Positions 54,749 through 62,749 of a stretch of DNA of 64,000 nt are shown here, piece after piece. The DNA is from Pseudoalteromonas amylolytica (GTDB lineage: Bacteria > Pseudomonadota > Gammaproteobacteria > Enterobacterales > Alteromonadaceae), in assembly GCF_001854605.1 (NCBI RefSeq), contig NZ_MKJU01000025.1:620378-684377 (forward strand), read 5' to 3'. The notes beneath the pieces are model-generated. The model saw only the letters and a program-made list of their open reading frames with translations. It ran no database searches and was not told the origin of the DNA. Position numbers and translations under genes: made by a program. Position 1 is the first letter of the stretch; the number at the start of each line of letters is the position of its first letter.

Positions 54749-55620
54749 TGTCTGTATTAATTAATAAAGATACTAAAGTAATCTGTCAGGGTTTCACTGG
54801 CGGTCAAGGTACTTTCCACTCTGAGCAAGCTATCCAGTACGGTACGCAAATGGTTGGTGGTGTATCTCCTGGTAAAGGCGGTCAAACTCACCTAGGTCTA
54901 CCTGTATTCAACACAGTACGTGAAGCTGTAGAAGAAACTGGCGCAACTGCATCAGTAATCTACGTTCCAGCACCTTTTTGTAAAGATGCGATCTTAGAAG
55001 CTATCGATGCTGGTATCGAGCTTATCGTTTGTATCACTGAAGGCATCCCAACACTGGATATGGTTGACGTTAAAGTTAAGCTAGACCAAACTGGTGTTCG
55101 TATGATCGGTCCTAACTGCCCAGGTGTTATCACTCCGGGTGAAACTAAGATTGGTATCATGCCTGGTCACATCCACAAGCCTGGTAAAGTAGGTATCGTT
55201 TCTCGCTCTGGTACGTTAACGTACGAAGCGGTTAAGCAAACGACTGATGCTGGTTTCGGTCAGTCTACTTGTGTTGGTATTGGTGGTGACCCAATTCCTG
55301 GTACTAACTTCATCGACGTACTAGAGATGTTCCAAAACGATCCGCAAACAGAAGCAATCGTAATGATTGGTGAGATCGGTGGTACAGCTGAAGAAGAAGC
55401 TGCTGAGTACATCAAGCACAACGTAACTAAGCCTGTAGTATCTTACATTGCTGGTGTAACTGCACCTGCAGGTAAGCGTATGGGTCACGCAGGTGCTATC
55501 ATCGCAGGCGGTAAAGGTACTGCTGACGAGAAGTTTGCAGCACTAGAAGAAGCAGGCGTAAAGACTGTTCGTTCACTAGCTGATATCGGTTCAGCACTTA
55601 AAGAAAAAGCGGGTTGGTAA
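54748..55620 (+). CDS. sucD: Succinyl-CoA synthetase alpha subunit SucD
   Basis: 290 residues, near E. coli SucD (289). The CoA-binding Rossmann domain has [15 protein letters not shown] and [18 protein letters not shown]. The ligase domain has [35 protein letters not shown] and the phosphohistidine in RMGHAGAII (His247). The gene is intact here, but its last 119 codons recur as a detached second copy at 57583-57943. The 3' part may therefore have been acquired by recombination. Confidence 0.98.
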   Translation: MSVLINKDTKVICQGFTGGQGTFHSEQAIQYGTQMVGGVSPGKGGQTHLGLPVFNTVREAVEETGATASVIYVPAPFCKDAILEAIDAGIELIVCITEGIPTLDMVDVKVKLDQTGVRMIGPNCPGVITPGETKIGIMPGHIHKPGKVGIVSRSGTLTYEAVKQTTDAGFGQSTCVGIGGDPIPGTNFIDVLEMFQNDPQTEAIVMIGEIGGTAEEEAAEYIKHNVTKPVVSYIAGVTAPAGKRMGHAGAIIAGGKGTADEKFAALEEAGVKTVRSLADIGSALKEKAGW

Positions 55621-55622
55621 TC
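55262..55622 (+). repeat. Direct repeat, copy 1: 3' end of intact sucD
   Basis: 361 bases that recur at 57583-57943, in the same orientation and 2321 bases downstream, with three mismatches by eye. All three are synonymous and fall within the first 35 bases. Confidence 0.95.
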
Positions 55623-55643
55623 TAGTAATTACCAATTTGATTT

Positions 55644-55669
55644 AAAAGGCTCCTTCGGGAGCCTTTTTT
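55644..55669 (+). terminator. Rho-independent terminator after sucD
   Basis: AAAGGCTCC paired with GGAGCCTTT around a TTCG tetraloop, followed by T6. Confidence 0.88.
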
Positions 55670-55793
55670 GATCTTGCATTCATCGTCTGTCGTCAAATGC
55701 TACTTTTATAGTCTGGGTTTAGCGTTGTAGTGTGTGATTAGGTATGCGTCTGTACAACCGCACTTTTTAAACGTATCACTGACTTACGCATTG

Positions 55794-57410
55794 TTATTTA
55801 GCTTGGATAGGCTTTACAATGCTGATGAAGTCGTTGAGGCCTATATCCCTTGGTGAACCAAGCGTCACAAAATGCTGGCTACTAGTAAGTGCAGTGTTTG
55901 TTTCGGCAACGTTAGCTGAGTGAACGGTAAGGCCTGAGACTTGGTGCTGCCATTGTTTTTTTCCACTGTAATCTACATAGATATTATGCATATCACCATC
56001 TTGCCAGTTGATGTTACCTTGATATAGGTCTACATAACTAATAAACATATTTCCGTACTGATCTACAAGCATATTTTGTTCTGTGATAAAGCCTTCTTTA
56101 ACATCTGCGGATTCAATAAGTTCCCAAAGAAGCTCATTTGTATTCGACACTCTAAAGTAACCATGCTGATTCGTGTGAGAGCTATACACCCAAAGCATTA
56201 TATCGGCGTTTCCTGCAATGGACAACTGGCCGATATAGGGCAGCATATCAATATCAATCCGGCGTTGCCAAAGTGGTGTTTTATCTGAGTCAAAATACTG
56301 CAGGTTAATCTCGCTTAATAGCGCAATATCGCCATTAGGTAGTAACGCAGAGTCAATAGGGGTGTCTGGAGCCAACATACTGAGTTTAAGCTCGGAGCCA
56401 TCAAGGTTTGCTGTTGCAGTAAAAGCATTTCTTTTATGTAAAGACGAACAAATTGCTAAATCGTTACCACAGCGCAGAGTCGCACCGACTAAGTGCACCT
56501 TATCATCGACTATTTTGGCATCCTGAATGGTAAATTTACCTAGATAATTTTCCATGGGAGTTAGAGGAGAATTACCTGTGGTTAGCTCCCCTTCTGAGCT
56601 TATAAATAAAAGCTGTTGATCCCCTCCTAGCATATAAAACCCGAGGTTATCAAAGCTTGTAACAGAATAATGGCGATTAAGGCGATTTAAACCGAAAGGT
56701 AGTGATAGGGTTTCTCTTTTAATTTCATTAAGTTGTTCATCAAGAAGTACAAATATGGCCACATCAGTTTCAAAGCGATCATATGCAAGCAAAGCATAGC
56801 CATTGCCTTGTTCTATCACGTGTATAGTGGATCTTTTATCAAAAAGATACTGTTGAGCATCTTGCGCTTTTTCAAGTTCACCATTTCCGTTATATATTGC
56901 AATGAACTGGGAATGGGTGTTTGTAGTGCCTACAGCCATAATTTTATCATTGCTTAGTGCCTTTACTGCGCTGATATCACTGTGTTCGCGTATTACGCTG
57001 AAAGGCTGGGTTTGTGATGTTGATACATTTACTTTAATTAAAGCGTTATTGGAGTCATCTTTACCATCGTTTGCGACATAGCTCGCTAATTGTTCGCCAT
57101 ATACACCATATGGTACGTTTAGAGTAAGTAAATTGGCATTTATACTTGCATCAATGTGATCAAATTTTTGGGTTAGAGAATAAGTCAAAGGTTCGTTATC
57201 GATATCTGTGCCAATTAACTCTATCGTGGTATTGCTACCCGCATCTATATCGACGAGAACTTCGCTCACTGTGGGTGGCTTATTAGTTTTGGTTGTCTGT
57301 TGCTCTGCTTGTGTCTCCAATGAGCTTAGATCGCTATTGCTTGCACTTCCACCACAACCGGCCATCAATATGGTTATAGCGAAAATAGTAGAAGCTTTTT
57401 TATGTTTCAT
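55794..57410 (-). CDS. Predicted exported lipoprotein with repeat-like body, between the two sucD 3' ends
   Basis: 538 residues from the ATG at 57410 (an in-frame ATG at 57422 would add four residues). The lipoprotein signal is KASTIFAITILMAGCGG, with the lipidated cysteine after LMAG and Gly/Ser rather than Asp behind it, so outer-membrane sorting is likely. Residues about 45-120 look like a cadherin/Ig-type beta domain (PPTVSEVLVDIDAGSNTTIEL, YVANDGKDDSNNALIKVNV). The remaining 400 residues read as repeated beta blades (YFDSDKTPLWQRRI, FRVSNTNELLWELI, VDYSGKKQWQHQVSG), suggesting a propeller. I do not recognise a family. It is the only gene in the segment between the sucD copies. Confidence 0.8.
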   Translation of the reverse strand: MKHKKASTIFAITILMAGCGGSASNSDLSSLETQAEQQTTKTNKPPTVSEVLVDIDAGSNTTIELIGTDIDNEPLTYSLTQKFDHIDASINANLLTLNVPYGVYGEQLASYVANDGKDDSNNALIKVNVSTSQTQPFSVIREHSDISAVKALSNDKIMAVGTTNTHSQFIAIYNGNGELEKAQDAQQYLFDKRSTIHVIEQGNGYALLAYDRFETDVAIFVLLDEQLNEIKRETLSLPFGLNRLNRHYSVTSFDNLGFYMLGGDQQLLFISSEGELTTGNSPLTPMENYLGKFTIQDAKIVDDKVHLVGATLRCGNDLAICSSLHKRNAFTATANLDGSELKLSMLAPDTPIDSALLPNGDIALLSEINLQYFDSDKTPLWQRRIDIDMLPYIGQLSIAGNADIMLWVYSSHTNQHGYFRVSNTNELLWELIESADVKEGFITEQNMLVDQYGNMFISYVDLYQGNINWQDGDMHNIYVDYSGKKQWQHQVSGLTVHSANVAETNTALTSSQHFVTLGSPRDIGLNDFISIVKPIQAK

Positions 57411-57582
57411 TTGATTACCCATTTTATTTAAACGAGGAATTATACCTATAAGTGGGAATTGTAGATACTAAATCGTTGCTTTAGAGTAAATTTTTACCCT
57501 TTATTTTGGGTATTAACTTTGAGCTTGTTACCACATGATTAGATGTGTTTGGGCATCTATCGAAGTTTGCTGATTTAAAAGT

Positions 57583-57943
57583 AGTCTACTTGTGTAGGTA
57601 TCGGTGGTGACCCAATCCCTGGTACTAACTTCATCGACGTACTAGAGATGTTCCAAAACGATCCGCAAACAGAAGCAATCGTAATGATTGGTGAGATCGG
57701 TGGTACAGCTGAAGAAGAAGCTGCTGAGTACATCAAGCACAACGTAACTAAGCCTGTAGTATCTTACATTGCTGGTGTAACTGCACCTGCAGGTAAGCGT
57801 ATGGGTCACGCAGGTGCTATCATCGCAGGCGGTAAAGGTACTGCTGACGAGAAGTTTGCAGCACTAGAAGAAGCAGGCGTAAAGACTGTTCGTTCACTAG
57901 CTGATATCGGTTCAGCACTTAAAGAAAAAGCGGGTTGGTAATC
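57583..57943 (+). pseudogene. sucD: Detached 3' fragment of sucD (direct repeat, copy 2)
   Basis: The last 119 codons of sucD, without the CoA-binding domain or any start signal; an internal Met codon at 57648 gives an open frame of 97 residues identical to the SucD C-terminus. Identity to copy 1 is 358 of 361 bases. The three differences (GTT/GTA, ATT/ATC, ATT/ATC) are all synonymous and clustered at the 5' edge. It is probably not expressed. The surviving match to the protein implies that the duplication is recent. Confidence 0.93.
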
Positions 57944-57971
57944 ACCGTCTAGCTTTTTTAAAGTGAATAGC

Positions 57972-58007
57972 AAATGCCAGTCTTTATGACTGGCATTTTT
58001 GTTTTTC
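57972..58007 (+). terminator. Rho-independent terminator after the sucD fragment
   Basis: 11-bp stem AAATGCCAGTC/GACTGGCATTT with a 5-base loop, followed by a T-rich run. It may be the ancestral sucCD terminator. Confidence 0.85.
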
Positions 58008-58144
58008 TATTCTGCTCTTTCGATCATCCATGCAGACCTTCCTTTTCGTTAAGCTCACTCACAAAACTTGTACACAAACTGGATATAGATTTAAGGCGCA
58101 ATACTGTGCGTATTTTGATCTTGAAGTTTACCTGTGAATAATTA

Positions 58145-58164
58145 TACTGTTTATATATACAGTG
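58145..58164 (+). promoter_or_regulatory. LexA (SOS) box upstream of imuA
   Basis: TACTGTTTATATATACAGTG: CTGT, eight A/T bases, ACAG, matching the gammaproteobacterial LexA consensus. It lies 20 bases upstream of the imuA start and should repress imuAB until DNA damage. Confidence 0.9.
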
Positions 58165-58182
58165 TAATTTGTTTTATGTGAC

Positions 58183-58866
58183 ATGAGCAAGATCATTGAT
58201 CTATTACAGCATCGACAGTGGGTATGGCAGGGGAGTAGTCAGGCTCATCAGCTGCCAGAGCGTGTTAGCACCGGTATTTCGTTGTTAGATATTAAGCTGC
58301 AAGGTGGTTTACCTAAGCGGGGAATGGTTGAAGTTCAGGCGGATAACGGTATTGGTGAATTGCAGATTTGGCTGCCTTATTTACAACAGCATCAACATCT
58401 AATTGTATTCATCAATCCTCCGGGGTGCGTCAATGCACACCATTTCTATCACTTAGGGTTCGATCACAAACAACTAATGTTCATAAATACCAACGCAGAG
58501 GTTGATGCGCTATGGGCTGCTGAACAGTGTTTGAAGAGCAGCGCTTGTAGTGTAGTGCTATTGTGGCAGAGTGCTTTAAGTATCGCGCAGGCTAAGCGAT
58601 TACAACTCGCATCGGAGCAAGGTGGGTGTACATTGTTTTTATACAGACCTAAATGTGTACAACAGTTTTCATTACCTGTTGCGTTGTGTTTGCAATTGAC
58701 GGGGCATTCACACGGTATTGCTGTGCAAATTAAAAAGCAAAGGGGTGGTTGGCCTCAGAAAAGCTTTATGCTTAGCTTGGCTGATTATTGGCCACAGTTA
58801 GTCGCAGAACAAGGGGAAGCAAGTAATGTAACGGTTTTCCCAACGCCTATACGGTACGCAAAATGA
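58183..58866 (+). CDS. imuA: ImuA, RecA-like accessory factor of translesion synthesis
   Basis: 227 residues. The RecA-like fold is indicated by STGISLLDIKLQGGLPKRGMVEVQADNGIGELQI, where the Walker A position (52-61) is degenerate and lacks the GKT lysine, as is usual for ImuA. LLWQSALSIAQAKRLQLA and LQLTGHSHGIAVQIKKQRGG follow the family pattern. ImuA joins ImuB and DnaE2 in the mutasome that bypasses DNA lesions. A LexA box is just upstream, and the stop overlaps imuB by 4 bases. Confidence 0.88.
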   Translation: MSKIIDLLQHRQWVWQGSSQAHQLPERVSTGISLLDIKLQGGLPKRGMVEVQADNGIGELQIWLPYLQQHQHLIVFINPPGCVNAHHFYHLGFDHKQLMFINTNAEVDALWAAEQCLKSSACSVVLLWQSALSIAQAKRLQLASEQGGCTLFLYRPKCVQQFSLPVALCLQLTGHSHGIAVQIKKQRGGWPQKSFMLSLADYWPQLVAEQGEASNVTVFPTPIRYAK

Positions 58867-60266
58867 CTTTATGGCTATACCTACATTTTAAACATCTACA
58901 ACTGGATAGCTTGGCATTATCAGATAACCCCGATCCTGTGGTGATTGTGGACGGCCATAGCAATAGAGTGGTACAGCTTTGCAAATTAGCTAAACAGTCT
59001 GGCATCACGGTAGGTATGGGTTTAGCTAGTGCAGCCAGTTTATCTGAACGATTACAGGTTATCGCTTACGATGAGCAAGCGGAAGAGGTGCGTTTGCAAG
59101 AGGTCACGCAGTGGCTGTATCTCGTTACAGCCGATATTAGCCTGTTTCCACCGAATGGTATTTTGCTTAAGGTGAGTAATATGTTGTCGTTATATCAGGG
59201 GTTGTCTGCGTATTGGCATCATATACAAACACATTTATCACATTTGGGCCTTGATTATCATTATGCGACGGGCTATTCGGCGCAAGCCGCAAGGCTGCTT
59301 GCAAAGGGGGGAACAGACATCATAACGGATGATGCTTCTTTATTGCAAAGCAGTATGAATGATTTTAATTTATCGCAAACAGACTTGTCTGAGCGTATTT
59401 GTGAGCAGCTAAGGCGAGTTAGAATTACTAAGCTTTCACAATTATTGTGTATTCCGGTGAGTGAGCTGGCAAAACGTTTTGAGATTGAACTGGTACACTA
59501 TGTGGGCCAGTTACAAGGGCAACTAAAATATCCTTTAATATTTTATGTACCAGAGGAGCAGTTTTCCCGCCACCTTACCTTATTGTTTGAGCTTGAAAAT
59601 CTGCAATGGCTTACAAAGCCGATTACAAAACTACTTGAACAACTAGAATTGTTTTTGCAACAACGTAATAAGCTAGCTCAGCAAGTATCATTGATGTTGC
59701 AATTGCGAGATGCGGAGCCTGTATCGATACAGGTTGGCTCTACCGTAGGAGAAAGCCGTGCACATACATGGCTTTCTTTACTTGAATTAAAGCTTTCTAA
59801 TATGTCGCTTGATGCGCCTATTCAGGCAATCACTTTGTCTGCTGAGTATTTAGTGGATAATCAATGTGTAAATAATGATTTGTTTCAAATTCAGCAAGAT
59901 AAATCAGCACGGCCCACTTTAATTGCAAAGCTACAAGCCAAGTTAGGTAAACGTTCAGTGCAGGGGGTTGAAATTGACTCAGATCACAGGCCAGAACGAG
60001 CCTTTCACTTTGTGGAGCCCTTACATGCGCATACACAGCCCGTGCGCATAAAAGGATTGCAGCGGCCCAGCATGTTATTGCCCAAAGTTGCTCCATTACA
60101 AGAAAAGGTGACTATCTATTTTGGGCCCGAGCGGATCTGTACTGGCTGGTGGGATAATCAAGCGGTCACTCGTGACTACTATATTGCTCGTAGCGAGCTT
60201 GGAAAGTGGTTATGGATTTTCAAAGAACCATCACAACAATGGTTTGTACAGGGAGTGTTCTGCTAG
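58863..60266 (+). CDS. imuB: ImuB, Y-family polymerase-like protein
   Basis: 467 residues. The layout is Y-family-like: a palm-like start (LWLYLHFKHLQLDSLAL), fingers (GITVGMGLASAASL), a thumb with an HhH-like segment (LRRVRITKLSQLLCIPVSELAKRFE) and a little-finger-like domain. The acidic catalytic residues of active Y-polymerases are absent, as expected for ImuB, which acts as a scaffold that binds the sliding clamp and DnaE2. It overlaps imuA by 4 bases. The usual third gene, dnaE2, does not follow; a minus-strand gene is found instead. Confidence 0.9.
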   Translation: MTLWLYLHFKHLQLDSLALSDNPDPVVIVDGHSNRVVQLCKLAKQSGITVGMGLASAASLSERLQVIAYDEQAEEVRLQEVTQWLYLVTADISLFPPNGILLKVSNMLSLYQGLSAYWHHIQTHLSHLGLDYHYATGYSAQAARLLAKGGTDIITDDASLLQSSMNDFNLSQTDLSERICEQLRRVRITKLSQLLCIPVSELAKRFEIELVHYVGQLQGQLKYPLIFYVPEEQFSRHLTLLFELENLQWLTKPITKLLEQLELFLQQRNKLAQQVSLMLQLRDAEPVSIQVGSTVGESRAHTWLSLLELKLSNMSLDAPIQAITLSAEYLVDNQCVNNDLFQIQQDKSARPTLIAKLQAKLGKRSVQGVEIDSDHRPERAFHFVEPLHAHTQPVRIKGLQRPSMLLPKVAPLQEKVTIYFGPERICTGWWDNQAVTRDYYIARSELGKWLWIFKEPSQQWFVQGVFC

Positions 60267-60271
60267 TGAAT

Positions 60272-60297
60272 GCGGCTGCACAGCAGGGCGCAGCCGC
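60272..60297 (+). terminator. Possible terminator hairpin after imuB
   Basis: GCGGCTGC/GCAGCCGC 8-bp stem with a 10-base loop, followed by TAAAAC rather than a T-run. Weak evidence for termination. Confidence 0.35.
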
Positions 60298-60428
60298 TAA
60301 AACATGATTCATTTTGTGTGTTAACACTCAGATATGACTGAAATGATGGGCAGGAATCACTGATATATGAATACTGGCAAAGGTGATAATTACCACTTCT
60401 ATATAAAAGTTTCAGATTATAAATGTTC

Positions 60429-61595
60429 TTAATTGCTAATCGCTGTGTTTACTTGTTTAAGTAGATGTCCGGTTTTACCATAAACAAAAATAGAGTCGCC
60501 ATAGCGTACTCGTACATACGCAGGCTTGGCAGGATTTAGCCATAAATATCTGTCAAATGGGACGGTATTGTCGATGTTTTTACCCACCTCAACATAGCAT
60601 GGAAAGGTGTTGTCACACCATTTCTCATCTAACCTTTGGCTTTTATGATTGGCCATATACCATGCGGGTCTATTAGCAATTTTTGTTTGCTTAGGCCAGT
60701 AAACGGCAATATCAAAGTGGCTTTCTGCAGGTTGCCAATATTGTTCTTGTTCAGATTTAAAGACAACGGGAGCCCAGTGATGTACATCAGCAATGTGGGT
60801 GGATAATAGGGCTGTTTGGTCAATGGTTAGTGGGTCGATATCTAGCTTCTCTGCCAAGATGCTTGCTAGTTTGTGTTTCTCGTCAATATGGCTATAACCA
60901 CAATGAACAATAACTTTGGCATAGGGGTCAAGCGCAAACGTCTTATTGATGATATTTTCAGCGCCTTCTTTTTCTCTGTCATACATATACTTATCGTAGC
61001 TGACAAGAGTATAACCTAACTCTTTAGCAACACTTACCAACTCAGAGAATGCTGGGTCACGCAGATAAATACCGCTTTGATTGGTAGCATAGCCTTGTTT
61101 ATTAATACGCAGCTCGTCTTTTTGAGCCAGAGCCTCAAGTGCCAGATATGAATAGCCTTCGTTTTTTAGGCGTATCAGCAGCTCCTTGGTAAGCCATCTG
61201 TGCTTTGGAATATGATGTGCCTCGTTGACCATCAGTAATTTGCGTTGCTTAGCAAGCGTTGTGATCTCATCAAGCGCATCGTAGGCGGTAAAGTTATATA
61301 AAGTCTGCTGTTGTGAAATAGCCTGACCGAATTGGTACAGTTGCTCAGCATGCTCGTGTAAGCCAATGAAAGAAAAATAGGTAGCAATAAATTGATGAAT
61401 TAAGTCTCGAGATTGCGTGTCTAGCTCGTTTTCAATAAGCACACTTTTATGACGTTCGAACACCTCACCAACGTTCTTTTTCATACCTAAGTTAACTAAA
61501 TCTTTTTGAATCGCAACTACTTCAGGGTGCAGCTTAATGGCGTTAGCATCTAAGGTGGTAAACAATATTAAAAGTAGTAAAACGACTCTGTTCAT
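60429..61595 (-). CDS. Exported ChaN/EreA-like (TIKI-clan-like) protein in the graspetide operon
   Basis: 388 residues from the ATG at 61595, behind AGAGAG; a longer frame to 61676 overlaps the SPASM gene and lacks a signal peptide start. The signal peptide is NRVVLLLLILFTTLDANA. A helical N-terminal part is followed, from about residue 118, by motifs resembling the ChaN/erythromycin-esterase group: LLMVNEAHHIPKHR (with NEAHH 124-128), YLALEAL (150-156) and VIVHCGYSHIDEK (228-240). The conserved Glu/His residues suggest a metal-dependent hydrolase or a heme-binding relative. It is 19 bases downstream of the SPASM gene, so probably co-transcribed. A role in precursor processing, export or immunity is conjecture. 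Confidence 0.72.
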   Translation of the reverse strand: MNRVVLLLLILFTTLDANAIKLHPEVVAIQKDLVNLGMKKNVGEVFERHKSVLIENELDTQSRDLIHQFIATYFSFIGLHEHAEQLYQFGQAISQQQTLYNFTAYDALDEITTLAKQRKLLMVNEAHHIPKHRWLTKELLIRLKNEGYSYLALEALAQKDELRINKQGYATNQSGIYLRDPAFSELVSVAKELGYTLVSYDKYMYDREKEGAENIINKTFALDPYAKVIVHCGYSHIDEKHKLASILAEKLDIDPLTIDQTALLSTHIADVHHWAPVVFKSEQEQYWQPAESHFDIAVYWPKQTKIANRPAWYMANHKSQRLDEKWCDNTFPCYVEVGKNIDNTVPFDRYLWLNPAKPAYVRVRYGDSIFVYGKTGHLLKQVNTAISN

Positions 61596-61614
61596 TATTT
61601 TTGCTCTCTTATGA

Positions 61615-62625
61615 TTATAATTTGCAAGTTGTGCTTGTAACAGTGGTGTCGTGCCAAACCCCTTCTGTAGGGTCATAAGTACAATTGTTTGGTGCAGAAC
61701 TTAAAATATCCTTATCTTGCCTATTCCACAAAGAGTTTGTACAACTTAGGCGATATTCGCAAATACGGCATTTATCTATTTTATCTTTACTCATAGAAAA
61801 ATAGGATTTTGTCTTAGGGCTATTAATAACGTTGCTTAAATCCAAACTGTTTTCTGCCTTACCAAATAAATATAGATCAAAAGGGTGAGGGTAAACATAT
61901 TTATTTTTATTGATGAAAATATTATCTGCGCGATAGGTACCAAGTTTGTTATGTCTACAGCTATATAAGTTTGATTGTAAGTGACTGCCTTTATGAACAA
62001 TATCATTTGGAAGTGTAATAACTTCAACGCCATTAATTTCTGTTTTGTAGTCACTATTTGGCTGGGCTAAAAAGAAGTCTAGATTATGGCGAATCCCAAA
62101 GTAAACATTTTCATTTTTAAGGTGTTTCGGAAGCAAAATACCGCATTGGTTAAAGCCGTGACGCTTAGCACTATTGAATATATCGGACGCGTTTTCATAC
62201 GCTTGTTTACTATCGTTGGCAAAACTAACAATTAAACTATGTGTTGCCCTGTGCTTTCTTAACCACTTAGCAATGTTCTCAAACCAGTCTAAACGAGTAT
62301 TCTCGCTGATTTCGATATAGAAGTTCCTGATCTTTAACACGGGGCTTGGCTCAATACTGATGGGTTGATATGCCACGAAGGACGGGACTTCTAATAACCA
62401 TTTATTATGACGCAAAAAGTCCAAGTAACTTTTTACGACATCAGCATGTGCACTAAATCGGATCAGTATGTCTTGATAGTTGGTCTTTTTACAGGTGGCG
62501 ATATATTCAATAACTTCTATAACACTCAGCGGAACGGATTGTACTTTTTCGTCATGTAGGTGCATCAGAAGGGCTTTTTTATATCCTTTACACCATGTCA
62601 CAGCGGGGTTTATTATTATTTTCAT
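61615..62625 (-). CDS. gwsS: SPASM-domain peptide maturase, grasp-with-spasm type, without radical-SAM motif
   Basis: 336 residues. The N-terminus (NPAVTWCKGYKKALLMHLHDEKVQSVPLSV) resembles the opening of the SPASM maturases that accompany ATP-grasp ligases in grasp-with-spasm systems. The C-terminal SPASM region has DKCRICEYRLSCTNSLW and NNCTYDPTEGVW (Cys286, 289, 295, 315), which would bind an auxiliary Fe-S cluster. No CxxxCxxC radical-SAM motif exists anywhere, consistent with what I recall of this family. Residues 220-255 (YSCRHNKLGTYRADNIFINK) carry Cys223. It lies 12 bases after a 36-residue ORF behind the ATP-grasp gene, in one operon. The exact chemistry is unknown. Confidence 0.78.
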   Translation of the reverse strand: MKIIINPAVTWCKGYKKALLMHLHDEKVQSVPLSVIEVIEYIATCKKTNYQDILIRFSAHADVVKSYLDFLRHNKWLLEVPSFVAYQPISIEPSPVLKIRNFYIEISENTRLDWFENIAKWLRKHRATHSLIVSFANDSKQAYENASDIFNSAKRHGFNQCGILLPKHLKNENVYFGIRHNLDFFLAQPNSDYKTEINGVEVITLPNDIVHKGSHLQSNLYSCRHNKLGTYRADNIFINKNKYVYPHPFDLYLFGKAENSLDLSNVINSPKTKSYFSMSKDKIDKCRICEYRLSCTNSLWNRQDKDILSSAPNNCTYDPTEGVWHDTTVTSTTCKL

Positions 62626-62637
62626 TGTAATACCCCT

Positions 62638-62748
62638 TTAAAATGTGAATGGTTTCTTCGCTATATTCCCTGCATACAGACAATCATAGTAGGTTAATGG
62701 ATGTACATGGGAGATAGGCTTTGTTTGAAATAATAATATAAATGGCAT
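62638..62748 (-). CDS. 36-residue ORF between the two maturase genes
   Basis: Starts with an ATG one base after the ATP-grasp stop, with the ribosome site AGGAGG lying in the last codons of that gene, and ends 12 bases before gwsS. The peptide begins MPFILLFQTKPISHVHP, contains TYYDCLYAG and ends KKPFTF. It has no double-glycine and few acidic residues, so it does not look like a graspetide core. It may be a second small peptide, a coupling ORF that carries ribosomes to gwsS, or chance. Confidence 0.5.
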   Translation of the reverse strand: MPFILLFQTKPISHVHPLTYYDCLYAGNIAKKPFTF

Positions 62749-62749
62749 G

